64,000 nt of DNA from Uloborus plumipes (GCA_038373865.1 JAXGGA010005217.1:1-64000); one strand, 5' to 3'; shown: positions 25,901 to 40,300, counted from the stretch's first letter. Numbers and translations are program-made. The notes: generated from the sequence alone by a model not told the origin.

Positions 25901-26145
25901 CAATTAATAGGTAACAAGTGCTTTTTTCAGGATATTTAATTTCAAAACAAAAAAATATTATACAATGCCTCATTTAGAACTAGAAGAATTTAAACATTTC
26001 AACCATTTGTCGTCATTTTCCACCGTGTAGTTCTTTTTTCCGAAATTCTCCTCAAATCTCAAATAATACGCGCATTGTCATTGTTATGTTGCCAAACCTC
26101 ATTTCTTTTAAGATTCCTAACTTGGCTTAGCCTTCAAACACTTAC

Positions 26146-26200
26146 CCATAATTTTAAAATTGGTGGCAACACTTCTATCTGTCGACTGAAATGAATGTAA
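26146..26200 (-). promoter_or_regulatory. Candidate 5' untranslated exon of the peptidase and shared promoter
   Basis: On the minus strand, ATGG|GTAAGTG at 26146 is a near-perfect splice donor. The first coding exon of the peptidase gene begins just after a good acceptor (ATTTATTTTCAG, ending at 23398), which implies a noncoding exon upstream. This donor could end that exon. It would place the two genes' 5' ends within about 60 bases, since WDR74 starts at 26207. If joined directly, the ATG here makes only Met-Glu-stop, a minimal upstream ORF. This is inference with no transcript evidence. Confidence 0.35.
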
Positions 26201-26206
26201 ACAAGA

Positions 26207-29200
26207 ATGGCTCTGCAAGATTGGCACGTGTTCGTTGGTTCTGAAGTAGGACTCTTGAAAGGTTTGTCTAAGTTTTTTAGAAAGAAACAAAGTATGCTGT
26301 ATCTTTGTTTTCAAAATCTTTCTTATTTACGTTGTTTCATTCTTCCCCACATCCTGGACTGAATTTATCAACCATGGGGGCATATGATTCTGTAGTGCGG
26401 AAAATTATGATTTTCATCGATATATAGCTACAAAAAGAGATATTTTTTAAATTGAAATTTATGTTAAAATAGATCATGTGTCATAAAATGTAGACGAGTT
26501 TTTACTTAATACTACCTTTCGTTAAAGATTGTTTTCACTATTATTCCATATTCTTGACGATCCAACTGCCTCGTCGCGTCTTGACTTTTATTTACTCCCT
26601 TAACAGTTTGGATAATATTGTCTTCAATAGAAGGGCTGTCTCACTACTGCACCAACTCTGCACATCGCATTTGCATATTTCAGGGGTAGAAGTTTTCTTG
26701 AATCTTTAAAAACTTTTTATTTTATGCCCCATTTTCGCAGAAGTTCCAATTAGATCGATTTACTAACCAGGGAACAACAGGAGTAATGTGATAACGAAAA
26801 AAGAAATTTTAATAAGTATCAATCCATAGAGCATCATTAAGACATAATTTTGACACACAAACAAAAAAAAAAATTATGTTCTGTTGTGTGTTTCAGTTGA
26901 ATAATTGAAATTTCTATTTTTAGGCGTTGATATTGAAAAACAAACCTTCTCCAATTTAAATTCAGTTGATAGTACAGGCAAGGATGAAGAAATTACTGCA
27001 ATGTGTTGGCATGACAATTGTGAAAACAAAGTAAATGTTTTTCAATATTTCTTATTTCTATGTTTTATAGTGTACATTGTGATTACTGCAATGTGTTGGC
27101 ATGACAATTGTGAAAATAAAGTAAATTTTTTTCAATATTTCTTATTTAAATGTTTTATAATGTGCATTGTAATTCTTAAAAAGGTTACCTATTCTTTGAA
27201 AGCTTAAAGCTATCATGCGTTAATGTTGTATCGCATTGCAGTAAAATCTCTGGCTAACAGCTATTGGAAATTAGCTATTACTGAGCATCATTTAGGAGTG
27301 GCTGTTAATGAGAAATATAGAAACTTTGTTTCTAAAAATTTGACGGAATGAAGAATTAGATTGAAAATGAGTAGTGATAAATTTTTGATAAAAAAGATAA
27401 ATAAGTTTATAATTGAAGTTGAAAATCAACATAAATAATGCACAAATTAGGTAGAAAGTACAGAAAATAGCTATTTCAAGGCTATAATGGAGCCCCTTCC
27501 ACTGTGCAAAAAGACCTGCACACAACATGAAGGCTGTGATAGAACTGAGCGCGAACCACTTGGATACCAGCATTTATACCAAATGGGTCAGTGCGCAGGA
27601 ACTCAAAACAGGAGACGAGAACCAATCAATCAGCGTACAGCAAATTAGCCCAAGAGAACTCCTGGGATCAATTCCCCCCCCCCCCCCCTCGCCTTGAAAA
27701 ATCAATTTATTACTTATTAGTGGGCATGGTTTTTGCTGTTTTCCAATGAAATTGCATTGTGTTTGCACCCCCCCCCCCCGGAAAAGGTCGAAAAGACGGG
27801 CCTAGATGCAGAGTAAAGCCTTATATTTGAGATTGATTCATCTTAAAGTATTAAAAACTGAGCATGTTTTTCTTTATACAGTTGAGCCCGCTGAATGGAA
27901 TAGATCCAAGATCACAGTAATACTTTACAATAATTTAGTGCATTGTAAATGTATTATATTGAATGGGATATTCCTTTAACTGATATTTTAATAAGCGGAC
28001 TCAACAGTCTCATTTTTATTTCTCCTGAACACCTGTGAACTAACCATGGAACGAGATATCGATATATTGGCGATTTTTCAAGCTTCCTAGCTGACTAATT
28101 TAGGTGATTGTATGATTTTAATTTGCCGATATATCAAGTAAAAACATTTCTCCCTCTCTATTCCTCTCCTACAATTTTAGGTTCTGCTTGGCAAGTGGCG
28201 AATAATTTTTTAACTTAAAACTGATGTCACACTGAAAAAGCAAATGTTTTGAGTGGCTGAAGTAAAGCATGTTTTTTGATAATAAGTAAACCAGGGAAAA
28301 GTCAATGTTTGAAAATGCAAGCTACGGAAAGGAATGGAATGTTTCTAGAGGTGATCTGCGCTAAAAATAAATGTGCCACTCATAAATTAATTTTCCTCCA
28401 TAGATGGTAAATGCAGGGATGAAAATCTTCAGCGGATTCGCGATTTTCCGCTCTTTTTATTTTTTCTTTCTTTCCGGGATCTGAAAGTTAATGTTGCATC
28501 ATGTTTAGAAAAAATATGTGTTTTCATTTATCGTTGAAACAAAACATGAAATAAGTTGATTTAAAGTAGTAGAGGTTGAAATTACTTCCGTCTTCCAAAA
28601 TAATGGAAACGTTTTTAGCAGGGCTGCGGAGTCGGACTGATTTTGGACCAAAGGAGTCGGAGTCGCTGAAAAACATGTCGACTCCGACTCCGACAACCTA
28701 TGATTTGGATGAAATTTTATAGAGGCAAAAACATATCTTTGAAACTAACAAATACAAATTTTGGTGAAATTACCTGCGAGAATTCTTAAGAAAATTGGAC
28801 TTTTTGAGAGGTCACAATGACCTCCCATGACCTCCAACTGGGATACCCCAGCTGGCTACCCCCCCCCCTAAAGTGAGTCCTGGCTACGATCATGAATAAA
28901 AATGAAACTTTTAAATGGACTTAAAATTTCAACCTTTGTTTGGGGTCTTTCCCTCTTCACATTTGGGTAAAAAAAATAATAATAATAAAAAAAAAGCAGG
29001 AGTCGGAGTCGGAAGTTTTAAAATCCCGGAGTCGGAGTCGACCATTTTTCCTCCGACTCCGCAGCCCTGGTTTTTAGGATGCAGCAAGCTTGAATCCACA
29101 AGGATGAAATGCAATTATTGGCGAACTATGTACTACTCTATTTTGGCATGCTGCCAAAAACATACGTTTCTGTTGTAAGAGGTAGAAATTAAGAAAATTC

Positions 29201-32200
29201 AGCTAAAATATTTGAGATCTTAGTTAAACAAATCGTGAGAATTATTTTGATCTTTAAAATTTATTAAAATAACTAAAAACCATGCAATATTAATTAGAAT
29301 TCATTGCTTGAGATACCAGTGTCTAATTCATTTAAAATTACACCCCTCCCCCACCCATCAATTTTTTTTCTGCATTGTTTCGTGTGACATAAAAAGATAG
29401 AAATAGGAAATGAGCACAAAAAAAATAATAAAAATAAATAAAAAGCCTTTAATCTTCCGTTTTCACATTCGATTTCACAGTACAAATTAAGAGAAAATCT
29501 CGCATGACTAATTTTGCATAATATTAAAAAAAAATCTATCCAAGTCAGGGGTCTGTCCAGGATTTTTCACAGGGTCCGTTTTTTTGTGAAAAACTAAATA
29601 ATTTTGTGAAAAATCAAATAATTTTGTGAAAAATAAAATTCTTTTTGAAGTTAACGAAAAATAAAAACACATTTCATTTATTTTCCTCTTGAAAAAGCGT
29701 ATTAAACATAAAAAATGTAAAAAATCCGATTCCTGTAGCGGATGCAAAGAGATTCCAGTTTTCAAAGTGATGGCATCAAACAAATAAGAAGGAATATAAA
29801 CGATTTTTTTTTTTTTTTTTTAAATTGCATTTTAAAGGTCAATGATAAACATATTATTCATGTCTGTTAATACAATTAATGCAAAAATAAAATGAAACGA
29901 TCCATTCAGCATTTAACATTTAGACTCACAAAAGATCAGTTAATTTTACTTTAAAAAATTTAAAATAGTGATCTGAACAAAAAATAAAGCGAATTTTCAT
30001 TTATTTGCCTCCTAATAAAGAGTAATTAGCTTGAAAATAAGTAAAATTTGATTTTCATATCGGATGAAGAGATCACATTTTTCAAAATGAAAGCATCAGA
30101 AGAAAAAAAACGGTAAATTAATAATTTATTGAAGTCAAATAATTTTAGAGTTACATTTCATTAGTTTATATGATGAATGTCATTAATAATCACTGATATA
30201 TTCGCCGAAAATTCAGAGGAAAAAATTCGGTAGGGAGACATAACAAAACAGAAAAAATACATTAATTCCTGCATATAACCAAAACACCACTCTTGTAAGC
30301 ATAAAAAAAAAAAAAACCCCAGACAATTTTCTGCCAAAATAAGGTCAAAACGTTGCACCAAAGATGTCAGATGGCTATAATTTTAAATAGCTGATCACCC
30401 TACCAGAAGCAATCCCATTTTTTTTCTCTAACCCTAGCTGTCTGTTTGGAGTTCTAAATTCATTTCGCAGATAATTGCTACAGTTATTATTTCATTTTTG
30501 TTTAAGTCAAGAGAAGGGGGAAAAATCCTTACTCTGCATTCCAGAGAAATCTATAACAGCAACATTGCAGCAAGCCATTTTGATTTGCATATGATAAAAC
30601 AAATAAGCAGAACTAGTAAAGCAAAACGACTACCTTTTTTAAGTTGTTAATTTATTTAAAAGAAACCAACAAAAAGTGCTACACATTGAAGATTTATCGC
30701 TTGCCCAAAGTATGGCAAGTAGGAAGTGCAGACTTTTTTTTTTTCACAAAATTGTCGGATAAGCGATTGGCTTTTTTAACTTCAGAAAAGGTCCCAAAGT
30801 TATGGGCTTTTACACAGAAATATGCTATGCGTTATTTTGATTTCAGATTTGCTTCTTGAATGAATAATGTGTGAAATGTCAGTTTTGTTTGATCAGCATT
30901 TTGTGAAAGGTTCGTTTTGCTTGATGGGATTTTTGTGAAGGGTCCGTTTTGCTCGATCGTATTTTTGTGAAGGGTCCGTTTTGCTTGATCGTATTTTTGT
31001 GAAGGGTCCGTTAACGGACCCGAATTAACTCTGGCCAGACCCCTGCAAGTGTTGAGCCGCATAATTTTTCCTCTTTTTTGACTTTGAGCTGTTTTCATCC
31101 CTGTAAATGGGGCAGAGCCTCCAAAGTACATTACTGGGAATAGTAGGATTTTAGAGGTGTGTTGTGCCGAAAACATGAAGTACACCGCCTATGGCAGTGT
31201 TCACAAATCTGTAGCAGGCGGGCTGCTCGAGCTGAAGGCAGTTAGTATTCAGATATGAGCATCATTCATGCATGCATGTTCAAGGTCTATAAAAGCAAGT
31301 TGATTGTTTCTGTAAAATATTAGAGGAATGCAAAGTTTTTATTTTTCAGTTTTAATAAATAAGCTTGGTCCAATAAAGTTAGTAAAGTGGTTCTAGTGAA
31401 GATGAAAGAGAAGATGGGGAGGGGAAGGTGTAGAAAGTTTCAAATTGTTTTAATATTAATTGAGTCGACATGTGGTTGCTGCTTGTTGAAAGAGGATCTT
31501 AATCTACTTTTACTGAAGTCGATAATAAATCATTTGTTGACTTATAGGGATTGCCTCTTGCAATATTTTAGACAGTATAAAATAATGTATACTTATCAGT
31601 TTTAAATATTATTATATCAGACATGTGATTTTTCAGTATTTTTACTGAATTCAGTATTTTTTCATGTTGCAAAATACTGAATGCAGAAAAAAAGAAGGGA
31701 TCCTGCAGGCTAAATTTTTAACATCTACCAATTCATTTGATGCATTCAGTGAAAATTAATAGCTGTATAAAAAGAAAAACTCAGAAATGAACTTTCAGGT
31801 GCCATACAATATTCTAATAATGCTGTTTTTGTTCACACAGCATTGGAATTTCAGTATTTTTCATCCTATTTGGGTCACATGTCTGTTATATTTTCTTAAA
31901 CTTTATGTATCAAGTTTTGAATTGTTTGGAAGCACTATATAAAAATTTATTCTAACTAATATGTTATGTTATCTTTTAGCTATACCTTGGGCATAGAAAT
32001 CAAACTATTACAGTATATGACTGTGAGAAAAAAGCATTCACTGCAACTTACAACATGCAAATTGGTACTGGGCCCATAAATGGCATTTCTTTACATGAAG
32101 GGTAAAATGTTTCTTTCGTGGTTTTCAGTTTGTTTATAAATAATGATCTTTAACACTTATGTGATAAACCCAAATAATTCATTCAATTCATATTTTATTT

Positions 32201-35200
32201 TCGTTTTTCGTATATTTTTATATGTTACATGTTAAAATGACTGGAAAATCAATCTTCTCTTCATTTATTTAAACATTCAAATGCTTAATAATTATGTTTT
32301 TTTTTAATCACATTATCAAAGCTTGTTAAAGTTTAACTATATCAATGCTTACTTCCACATACTTCATAAATCTGTTTTGTTTAACTTGGTTAATGCTTTT
32401 TTTCATATCTGTATTGAAAAACATACTTTCCTGCTTTAGAAGGCTCAAAAAATCAATTTTTTTGGGGAATTTTTTTAGAATAAAAAAAAGCAAGCCTAGT
32501 TAACTTTTTAGATAATTTTATAACATGTCTGAACATAGGAAAAAATTTTTTTAGAGAAAAATATTCACATACAACCGATTTTTATGCACATTGGTGCTAC
32601 TGCTATTTTCTACAGGCAGGACAGTTGGAGCTCGTCATTTTCATCTGAAAAAAAAAACTTTAATTTTCATATATTTTTCTTCTATGTTAACTAAAATTGA
32701 TAAAAAAAATTATGAAATTTGAATGTTTTCTCAGGTTTGAAAAAAATAATGTGCTTTTTGTAAAAAAAAAAAAAATCATTTCAACTTGCTAAAATATTAA
32801 GATTTTTTTTTTCGGGAATGCTTTTTAGTTCAAGTAGAAGAAAATATATGAAGGTGTTTAGCTTTTGAGATGAAAATGGCGAGCTCCATCTGTCTCGCCG
32901 ATTGAAAACAGCAGTTGTGCATGAATGTACACAAAAATCTGTTGCATGTGAATATATTTCCCTAAAACATTTTTTTCCTAATATTCAGACATGTGATAAA
33001 AAAAACAAAACAAAAAAGTTCCCTAGAATTGCTTTTTTTAATTCTAAATCCAAAACAAATTTCTCATAAAATCGATCCCCCTTAAATATTCATTTATCTG
33101 TTTTTCTAATGAACTTCCCTTTAGTTTTCTCCTTGGAATATCTGGACTCCCTATTTCTATCTGCTCATATTCTAGCAATGACCATTCCACAACACACCCC
33201 TTCAGAAATAATATGCCTTTGTTCATCATCTATTCATCATCAAATGCCTTTGTTCATTTGTTTTGACAGAATTTTATTTTATTCTTCAAAATAACTTAAT
33301 AGTTCATGAAACTTACTTTCACTTTCTGTTCTATTTTGTAATGTAGCTCATAAAATTTGTAGAATGGTAAATTTACAGTATCCATTTCTTTGTTGACTGC
33401 ACCTTTATGAATTAGCTTATTAAAAAGAACATGCTTGCTTCTTTTCATAAGCAATTTAAGTGTAACATGTTTTTTTTTTCTTCATTGTAGAAACATTGTT
33501 ACATCTGTTGAATCTGGAATTGTAAAGCTATGGAAACCAGAATCAAGTGAGGTAAATAAGTTCAGCAATAAGTTTGGATGTTTTAAATAATGTGCAAAAG
33601 AAAAAAGATACATTTTTTTTTTCAGTTTGGCATTTTTTAGAAAGACAAGATATGTATTTTTAGTAAAACTAAAAGTTCACAAAATATCTTAATTTAGAGA
33701 TAATGAGGGTTAAACTTGTAAAGTTTAAATTTTATGAACGCAAGACCCCCCCCCCCCCCCCATCTTCCTTGCTTTTGATTCATGAATTAATTGACTAATC
33801 AAAAATCAAAATAAATATAAGGTAAGTGTGCCAATCTAAGGTTCATAGCCTAATGTCTTGCTCATTTACTATTCAATTGGCTCCAATTTTTCTACACACA
33901 ATTTTTGTAATTGTAGAACCAGACTTCTCTTTTGCTATACATTACATGTTAATTTTATCTGCAATAAGGATGTTTAAAGACAATTTTTGAGATAGTTTCA
34001 TTTCTTTGTTTTATAAAGTGTTTCCTTTGATGTTAATTTACATACATTTTTAGTACTTTGTGTTTTAATGTATGTAATGTTGAATATTGTTTTTACAGAC
34101 TGTAGAAATCAATACTGGAGGAAACCTCAGCAAAATGACAGTTAATCCTAACAAATCTTTTACTGTTGCAACTGGAGGAGAGGAGAATGACCTAAAAGTC
34201 TGGGATCTACAGAACCCAAAGGCTCCTATTTTTACTGCTAAAAATGTAGGTTTTCGTTTTATTAAGAAATTTAATGGTATCTTAGCTTCATAGTGTTTTT
34301 CCCTTTTCCGTGTTTTACATAAGTATTGCATTTTACTGTTGAGCTATTGCATTTTACATAATGACTTGTTGTGAGATTTGCTGAGTCTTCATTGAACATT
34401 TATCTTTCTTTCAATCTAGTAAGTTCATCTTAAATTTATTTTATGTCCTAGAAAGGTCTTGAATGTTGATATTTAAGAATTGATTTTGGGGGAAGAATAA
34501 TAAATGAATATTCTTTATGATGTACTTTTTCCTCCACCTCCAAACTTTCAGTTTCAAGAAGCCTTAAAATTAGTGAGATGCAAGTCTAAAGACTATTTAT
34601 TATTTACTAGCTTATTACCCGGCTTTGCCCAGGTGCTTATTAATACAACATAGCTAATTATAATTGTTTTTAACTTATTTCATGCTAAAATGAAATAAGT
34701 GAGCCTCAAATTGATAGTTCATTGTTAATTATAATCATTGTTGGAAATACCCATACTTAAATGTATTGAATTTTATCAATTTGTATGCTTAAAGGCTTAT
34801 CTCTATTACTCTATCTATTTAAAATTGAAAGAAAATGGCCATTTTGAGACAAAAAATTTGAATTTCAAGCTTTTTGGAATTTTTAAAAGTTTTAAAACCC
34901 CGTGTATGTGAATTCTAGTGCATCAAGGAACCTCTGTGTCAAGTTTGATGAAAATCCGACAAAAACTGGATTTGTATAAGGAATAAACATTCAAATACAT
35001 GTATATACATACATCCATTTTTATATGTATAGATTGTTGGCATTATCACACTGAGCAAGGTCCAATGAGAAATGTGACCTGATGGCTCAGCCCATTACAT
35101 CTATGTTTTAAGGTCTCCGACCTAATCAGCTAAGATGGAATAAGCAAGAGGGGTATTAATAGTTTTGAAAAAATGATTGAAGCAATGATTAATTTTTTAT

Positions 35201-37278
35201 TAAAAAAAATCAGTTTCAACATATTTTGTGTTATGAAAATTGGATATGCAGTTGTAGTTCAAGCAATTACTTTTTCATCTATTCTTGCTCAAAGTGCAGA
35301 GTTTAGCTGCAAAAAAATAAATAAAAACAATAATAATAATGAGATGATAATAATATTGGAGATAATCTGTCATATACTTGTTGTTGTTTTTATAAAAAAA
35401 ACTTGTATGAACTTAAATTGTTTTGGAACTTTTAGGTTAAAAATGATTTCTTAGACTTAAGGGTGCCTGTTTGGATTACTGATGTCAAGTTTAAGCCTGA
35501 TGATAAAATCATCACTTGTACAAGGTATCACCAGGTAAGTTTCATTTTACTATTTCCTCTGTGTGTGGTCAGTCAGTACTATCAATATGCAAATGTTTTT
35601 TTTAGAATGGTTATCATGCTTTTTGCTAACTTGGTAGCTAAGTTATATCAGTGTAGAATTAACAATTTTCAGAGTGAAATTAGATTGGCAAAAACTAGAC
35701 TCCATCATCAGGGATGAAAATCTTCCGCAGATCCGCGATGTTCCGCTTTTTGTATTTTTTCTTTCTTTCCGCGATCAAAAAAGAAAATTTTGCATCAAGT
35801 TTAGAAAAAAATAAAAATACACTAATTATTGAAATGAAGCTTAAAATAAGTTGATTTAAAGTAGTAGAGGTTGAAATTATTTCCAACTTCTAAAACAATT
35901 GAAAGGTTTTTAGGATGCAGCAGGATTGAAATCTCAAGGATGACCTGCAATTATCGGCAAACTGTGTACTCTATTTTGGCATGCTGCCAAAAACATCAGT
36001 TTGATTTGTAGGAAGTAAAAATTAAGAAAGTTCAGCTAAAATATTCGAGATCTTTGTCAAAAAATTGGGAAAATTATTTTGATCTTTAAAATTTATCAAA
36101 ATAGCTATAGACTATGCAGTACTAATTAGAGAATTTGTTTCTTGAGATACACTTGTCTAATTCATCAAAAATTGCGCCCCCCACTTTTTTTTCTACATTG
36201 TTGTGAATGACTTAAAAATAAATCATGAATGAGCAATTAAAAGCTTTTAAAAATATTTACTTTCGATTTCAGGGCGCAAATTAAGAAAAAATCTTGCATG
36301 ACTAATTTCGCAGAATATGAAAAAAAAATCTATCTGAATTTTAAGTCGCGCAATTTTTCCTCTTTTTTGACTTTGAGCTGTTTTCATCCCTGGGTCATTC
36401 CATGTCAGTTCACCCGGTCATGTAACCCATGTCCTCTGATTTTGATAAAATTTGGTGTATTTAATATTTTTATGGTGGTAAGTAACCATATGAATTCTTT
36501 TGCCCATATGTGATCTGGTTTTTGTTTTACAGGCCGTCAAACTTTTCAAAAAATTGCATTTTCTGTCAGCCGCTAAGCCTAATCTGCATGTATACGTATC
36601 TCTTCAGTAAATTGTGACGGGTGCAGAAATCTTTCAATATTTCCAAAAATTCTCAGATATGTTGCTGAAAGCATGAGGATTTAATAAAAAAATACTTGAA
36701 ATTTATATAATATAATTTTGTTTGAATAAAATTTGAATAAACTACGACAAGCATTTTTTTTTTCTTGTACAAAACATGAGTTTACTTAAGTGGCATTTCA
36801 CAAAAAGGCGGAGGTCCTATTCAATAATGGAAGCATTCGAAATGAGCCTGAAGGTGTGTTCTATCATTGCAAAGAATAAAATTAGTGGTTTTTTTCGTTT
36901 TCTCGTTGCTGTTGCACAATATACACATTTCAGTATCAAAATTTAAAAAAAAAAGTTCTAGTCATTTGCCTAACCTAAATTTCATTGAAAAGCACACATA
37001 TTTTTATTTTTAAGTGTATTTACAGCCCTATTATGCTACTTAAAAATCATCTTAATCCCTTATTAAGCAGAAAGAAAAGTGAGAAATAATTTATGACTCC
37101 CAAATTCAGTTGTTAAGTTCAGCAAAATATCAGATGTAGTAAAAAGATGTGCAAAACATGAATTCACTTTAGTAGCTTTTCATGAAGAGGCGGAGGTCAT
37201 ATTCAATAATAGAAGCATTCGAAATAAACCTAAAGGTGTGTTCTATCATTGCAAAAAACAGAATAAGTGGCATTTTTC

Positions 37279-37321
<43 letters not shown>

Positions 37322-40300
37322 ACAATATATACATTTCAATACCAACATTTTTGAAAAAAGTTCTAGTCATTTCCTAACTTAATTTTCAATATTTTTTGTG
37401 TAAAAGAGGCATAGCTCATGCTTTTGTAGCATAAAAAAACGTATTATATTTATTTTAAATGATTTATAATTGTATTGAATGTGCGAAGAAGAGATAGGAT
37501 AGCACAATCTTTGAAGAAAAAATAACAATGAAAAATATGAATTTCCGAATATTATCGGATTGTTTGTCTTTGAAGTGTTTGTGTGATCCTGTTTTCAGCA
37601 AATTCAAGGAATATTCTGTTTGTTATTTTAACGCTCGACCTTCCTTGCATTTCCGACGTCGGACAGTACTTGTTGAAGTCAAGCAGGCTTGGAGTAATCG
37701 CCGATTACGTAATCGTAATCGGCGTAATCGAGTACGTTTTTTTGTAATCGTAATCCTAATCATAATTTGGAAATGGATCACTCGTAATCGTGTAATCGTA
37801 ATTTTAATCAAGTATTTGTTGTGTAATCGTAATTGTAATCTACATTTAAATAATCGTAATTTGACCTTGTAATCGTGTAATCCCGACTTTTTCTGAAAGT
37901 GAAAGTTTCTTAGTTGCGTTTCTATAATGGTTTGAAAAAGATAAGAGAGCTATTTCGTGCTCCTTGAAGGTCACAAACTTGAGCCCAAGGCCCTAACGTA
38001 AGCGCTTTGTAGCCCATGGTGCCTATGACAGGCAGAGCCCAGAGGACCGTCTTCCATCTCAGAGTCGGTCGACTGCCTCTGCTGATTTAGGATAGGTCAT
38101 CAATTTTCCCTTTCATCAACTGACAATGAAAAGGACAAACCCCCACAAACCCCAACCCTTGTTGCCGGCGGCCGGCGTACGAAGAAAACAGTGGTATCGA
38201 AATACTAACACATGTTTTCGGTTCGACAGAGTATTCTGTAAACAGTTGCAACCCAATCGTGCAGTTGTATGCCTTTTGGTGTTTTTCTCCCACTTTGACT
38301 TTCATTGTATATTTTCTTTTTCAAAAGACGAGCCAATTTGCAATCGTGTTTCGGTGATCATTCAAGAACAAGAAGTAATCATTGCGATGACAACACCCTG
38401 GTGACTTTTTTTTTCAAAATATTTTCACATATAATTTAATCTTAAATTTATGCTGTATATTTTAATGCTCATATTATAAAAAATCATTAAGTATATAAAA
38501 GAAGGAAAAGTTGTGTATTTAAAGATTTTTAAAACATGTTTTATGTGCTTGATTTAACGTCTGATTTATTTTTAAGTGTTAATTATATTTTTGCATTTAG
38601 AATAATTTCAATACACTTTTATTTATGTTTATTGTTTTATTTTCACGTTTTTAGTGGCAATAATAGCATTTCAGTGTACCTCAAAACTGTGACATATAAA
38701 ATGGTCATACACACAGAAAATAAATAAACAAGTAAATAAATAACATAAATAAATAAATAAACTCATTAGATGCAATCATTAGTTGCGATCATCTCTATGA
38801 TATTAGTAAATCAAAAACCATAATTTCTCAACTATGACATCGTTGCTGCGAAGGAGCATTCAAGGTTCGTATTGTTCCTAAAATTCCATTCAAAATTTGC
38901 ACCCCCTAAAATTTTGGCGGTGTTCTTAAAAAAGTTGGAAAACTTTACAGGGGTCTGTTTGGGAGAATTTAATGGACTTTTTACAAAGTATTTTATTGCA
39001 AAAACACGTTTTTTTTTTTTTTTTTTTGCTGTGGACATTTTACAAAATATTTTGTTATAAAAACTGACACTGTTTTCATTTTAGAACGGACCTTTTACAA
39101 AATTCTTCTGAAAAACGAACTTCTTAATCTTTCAAACATATGCAGTCAACGCTCGATATAACGACTATCTCCGTCCCGCAGAAAAATGTTTTTATAACGA
39201 GTAGTCGCAATGAGTACAAATACAAATACAAATACAAATGTGGCGACCAGCAGCAGGCTCTGGGCCCAACTTGGCTGGTCCTAGTCAAATTAAAGACCCC
39301 AATGAAGATCAATGGCCCTCTTAAAGCCATCTACTCCATTGCTCTTTACCGCCTCTTCCGGTAAGCTGTTCCAAGTTCCCACTACCCTGCTAAAATAGTA
39401 ATTTTTTCGAATTTCAAGATTAGCCTGAGATTTAAACAGCTTAAAACAATGACCCCTTGTCCTGCTTTCCGTGCTAAAATCTAACCCCGTAACATCATTC
39501 ATTTTAATAAATTTAAACAACTGAATCATGTCCCCTCTGGCTCTCCTTCGCTCAAGACTATACATATTAAGCATTCTAAGTCTGGAATCATAGTCTAAAT
39601 TAGAAAACCCATTTACTAACCTTGTAGCCCTTCTTTGTACCCTTTCCAATAAATTAATGTCTTTCTTCAGATAAGGAGACCAAAACTGAACAGCATACTC
39701 CAAATGAGGTCTTACCAAACTTCTATATAGAGGCAGAAGAACCTTCTTAGATTTGTTTGAAATAGATCTATTAATAAACCCAAGCATCCTATTGGCTTTG
39801 TTACTAGCTATGCTGCACTGTTGACTAGACTTGAAATCCTGATTTATTAAGACACCTAGATCCATAACATTATCTGCCCTACTAATGACTGAACCCTGTA
39901 AATAATAGCTTGTATGCTTATTTCCATGACCGAAATGCAGCACTTGACATTTCCCAACATTAACTGCCATACCCCACTTGTCTGCCCATTTAGTAATATG
40001 ATCCAAATCCTGTTGCAGCTGATTTATTTGTTCGTCATTTTCTACAACCCCCATAAGTTTGACATCATCGGCAAAACAATTCATGTTTCCAGAAACATTT
40101 TCATGAATGTCATTCATAAAAATAATAAACAAAAGGGGACCTAAAACTGATCCTTGGGGAACCCCACTTAAAACCTCACTCCATTTAGAATAGTTACCCC
40201 TAACAACTACTCTTTGTTTCCTTCCTGTCAGCCAATTCCTAACCCAAACTAGAATTTTACCTCCTACCCCTATACCAGCTAATTTACTGAGTAGTGCTAC

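Larger units (their letters stand above)
28414..31103. mobile_element. DNA element with 6-bp target duplication, copy A, interrupted twice
   Basis: The ends CAGGGATGAAAATC and gttttcatccctg are inverted and flanked by TAAATG (28408-28413 and 31104-31109). Two later insertions (28619-29069 and 29546-31045) split it; without them it is about 725 bp. It is the sister of copy B in intron 6 (starting at 35709). No protein was recognised. The 6-bp duplication and CAG ends would suit hAT5- or Dada-type elements, but the superfamily is not settled. Confidence 0.82.

Noticed and set aside
29546..31045. Reading the 117- and 91-codon frames as a transposase
   Set aside because: The residues come from tandem terminal repeats and A/T-rich filler; no catalytic motif is visible.
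37528..37872. 114-codon plus-strand frame
   Set aside because: It runs through the foldback arm and then the gtaatcgtaatcg repeat, giving a low-complexity RNRN product; it is a repeat artefact.
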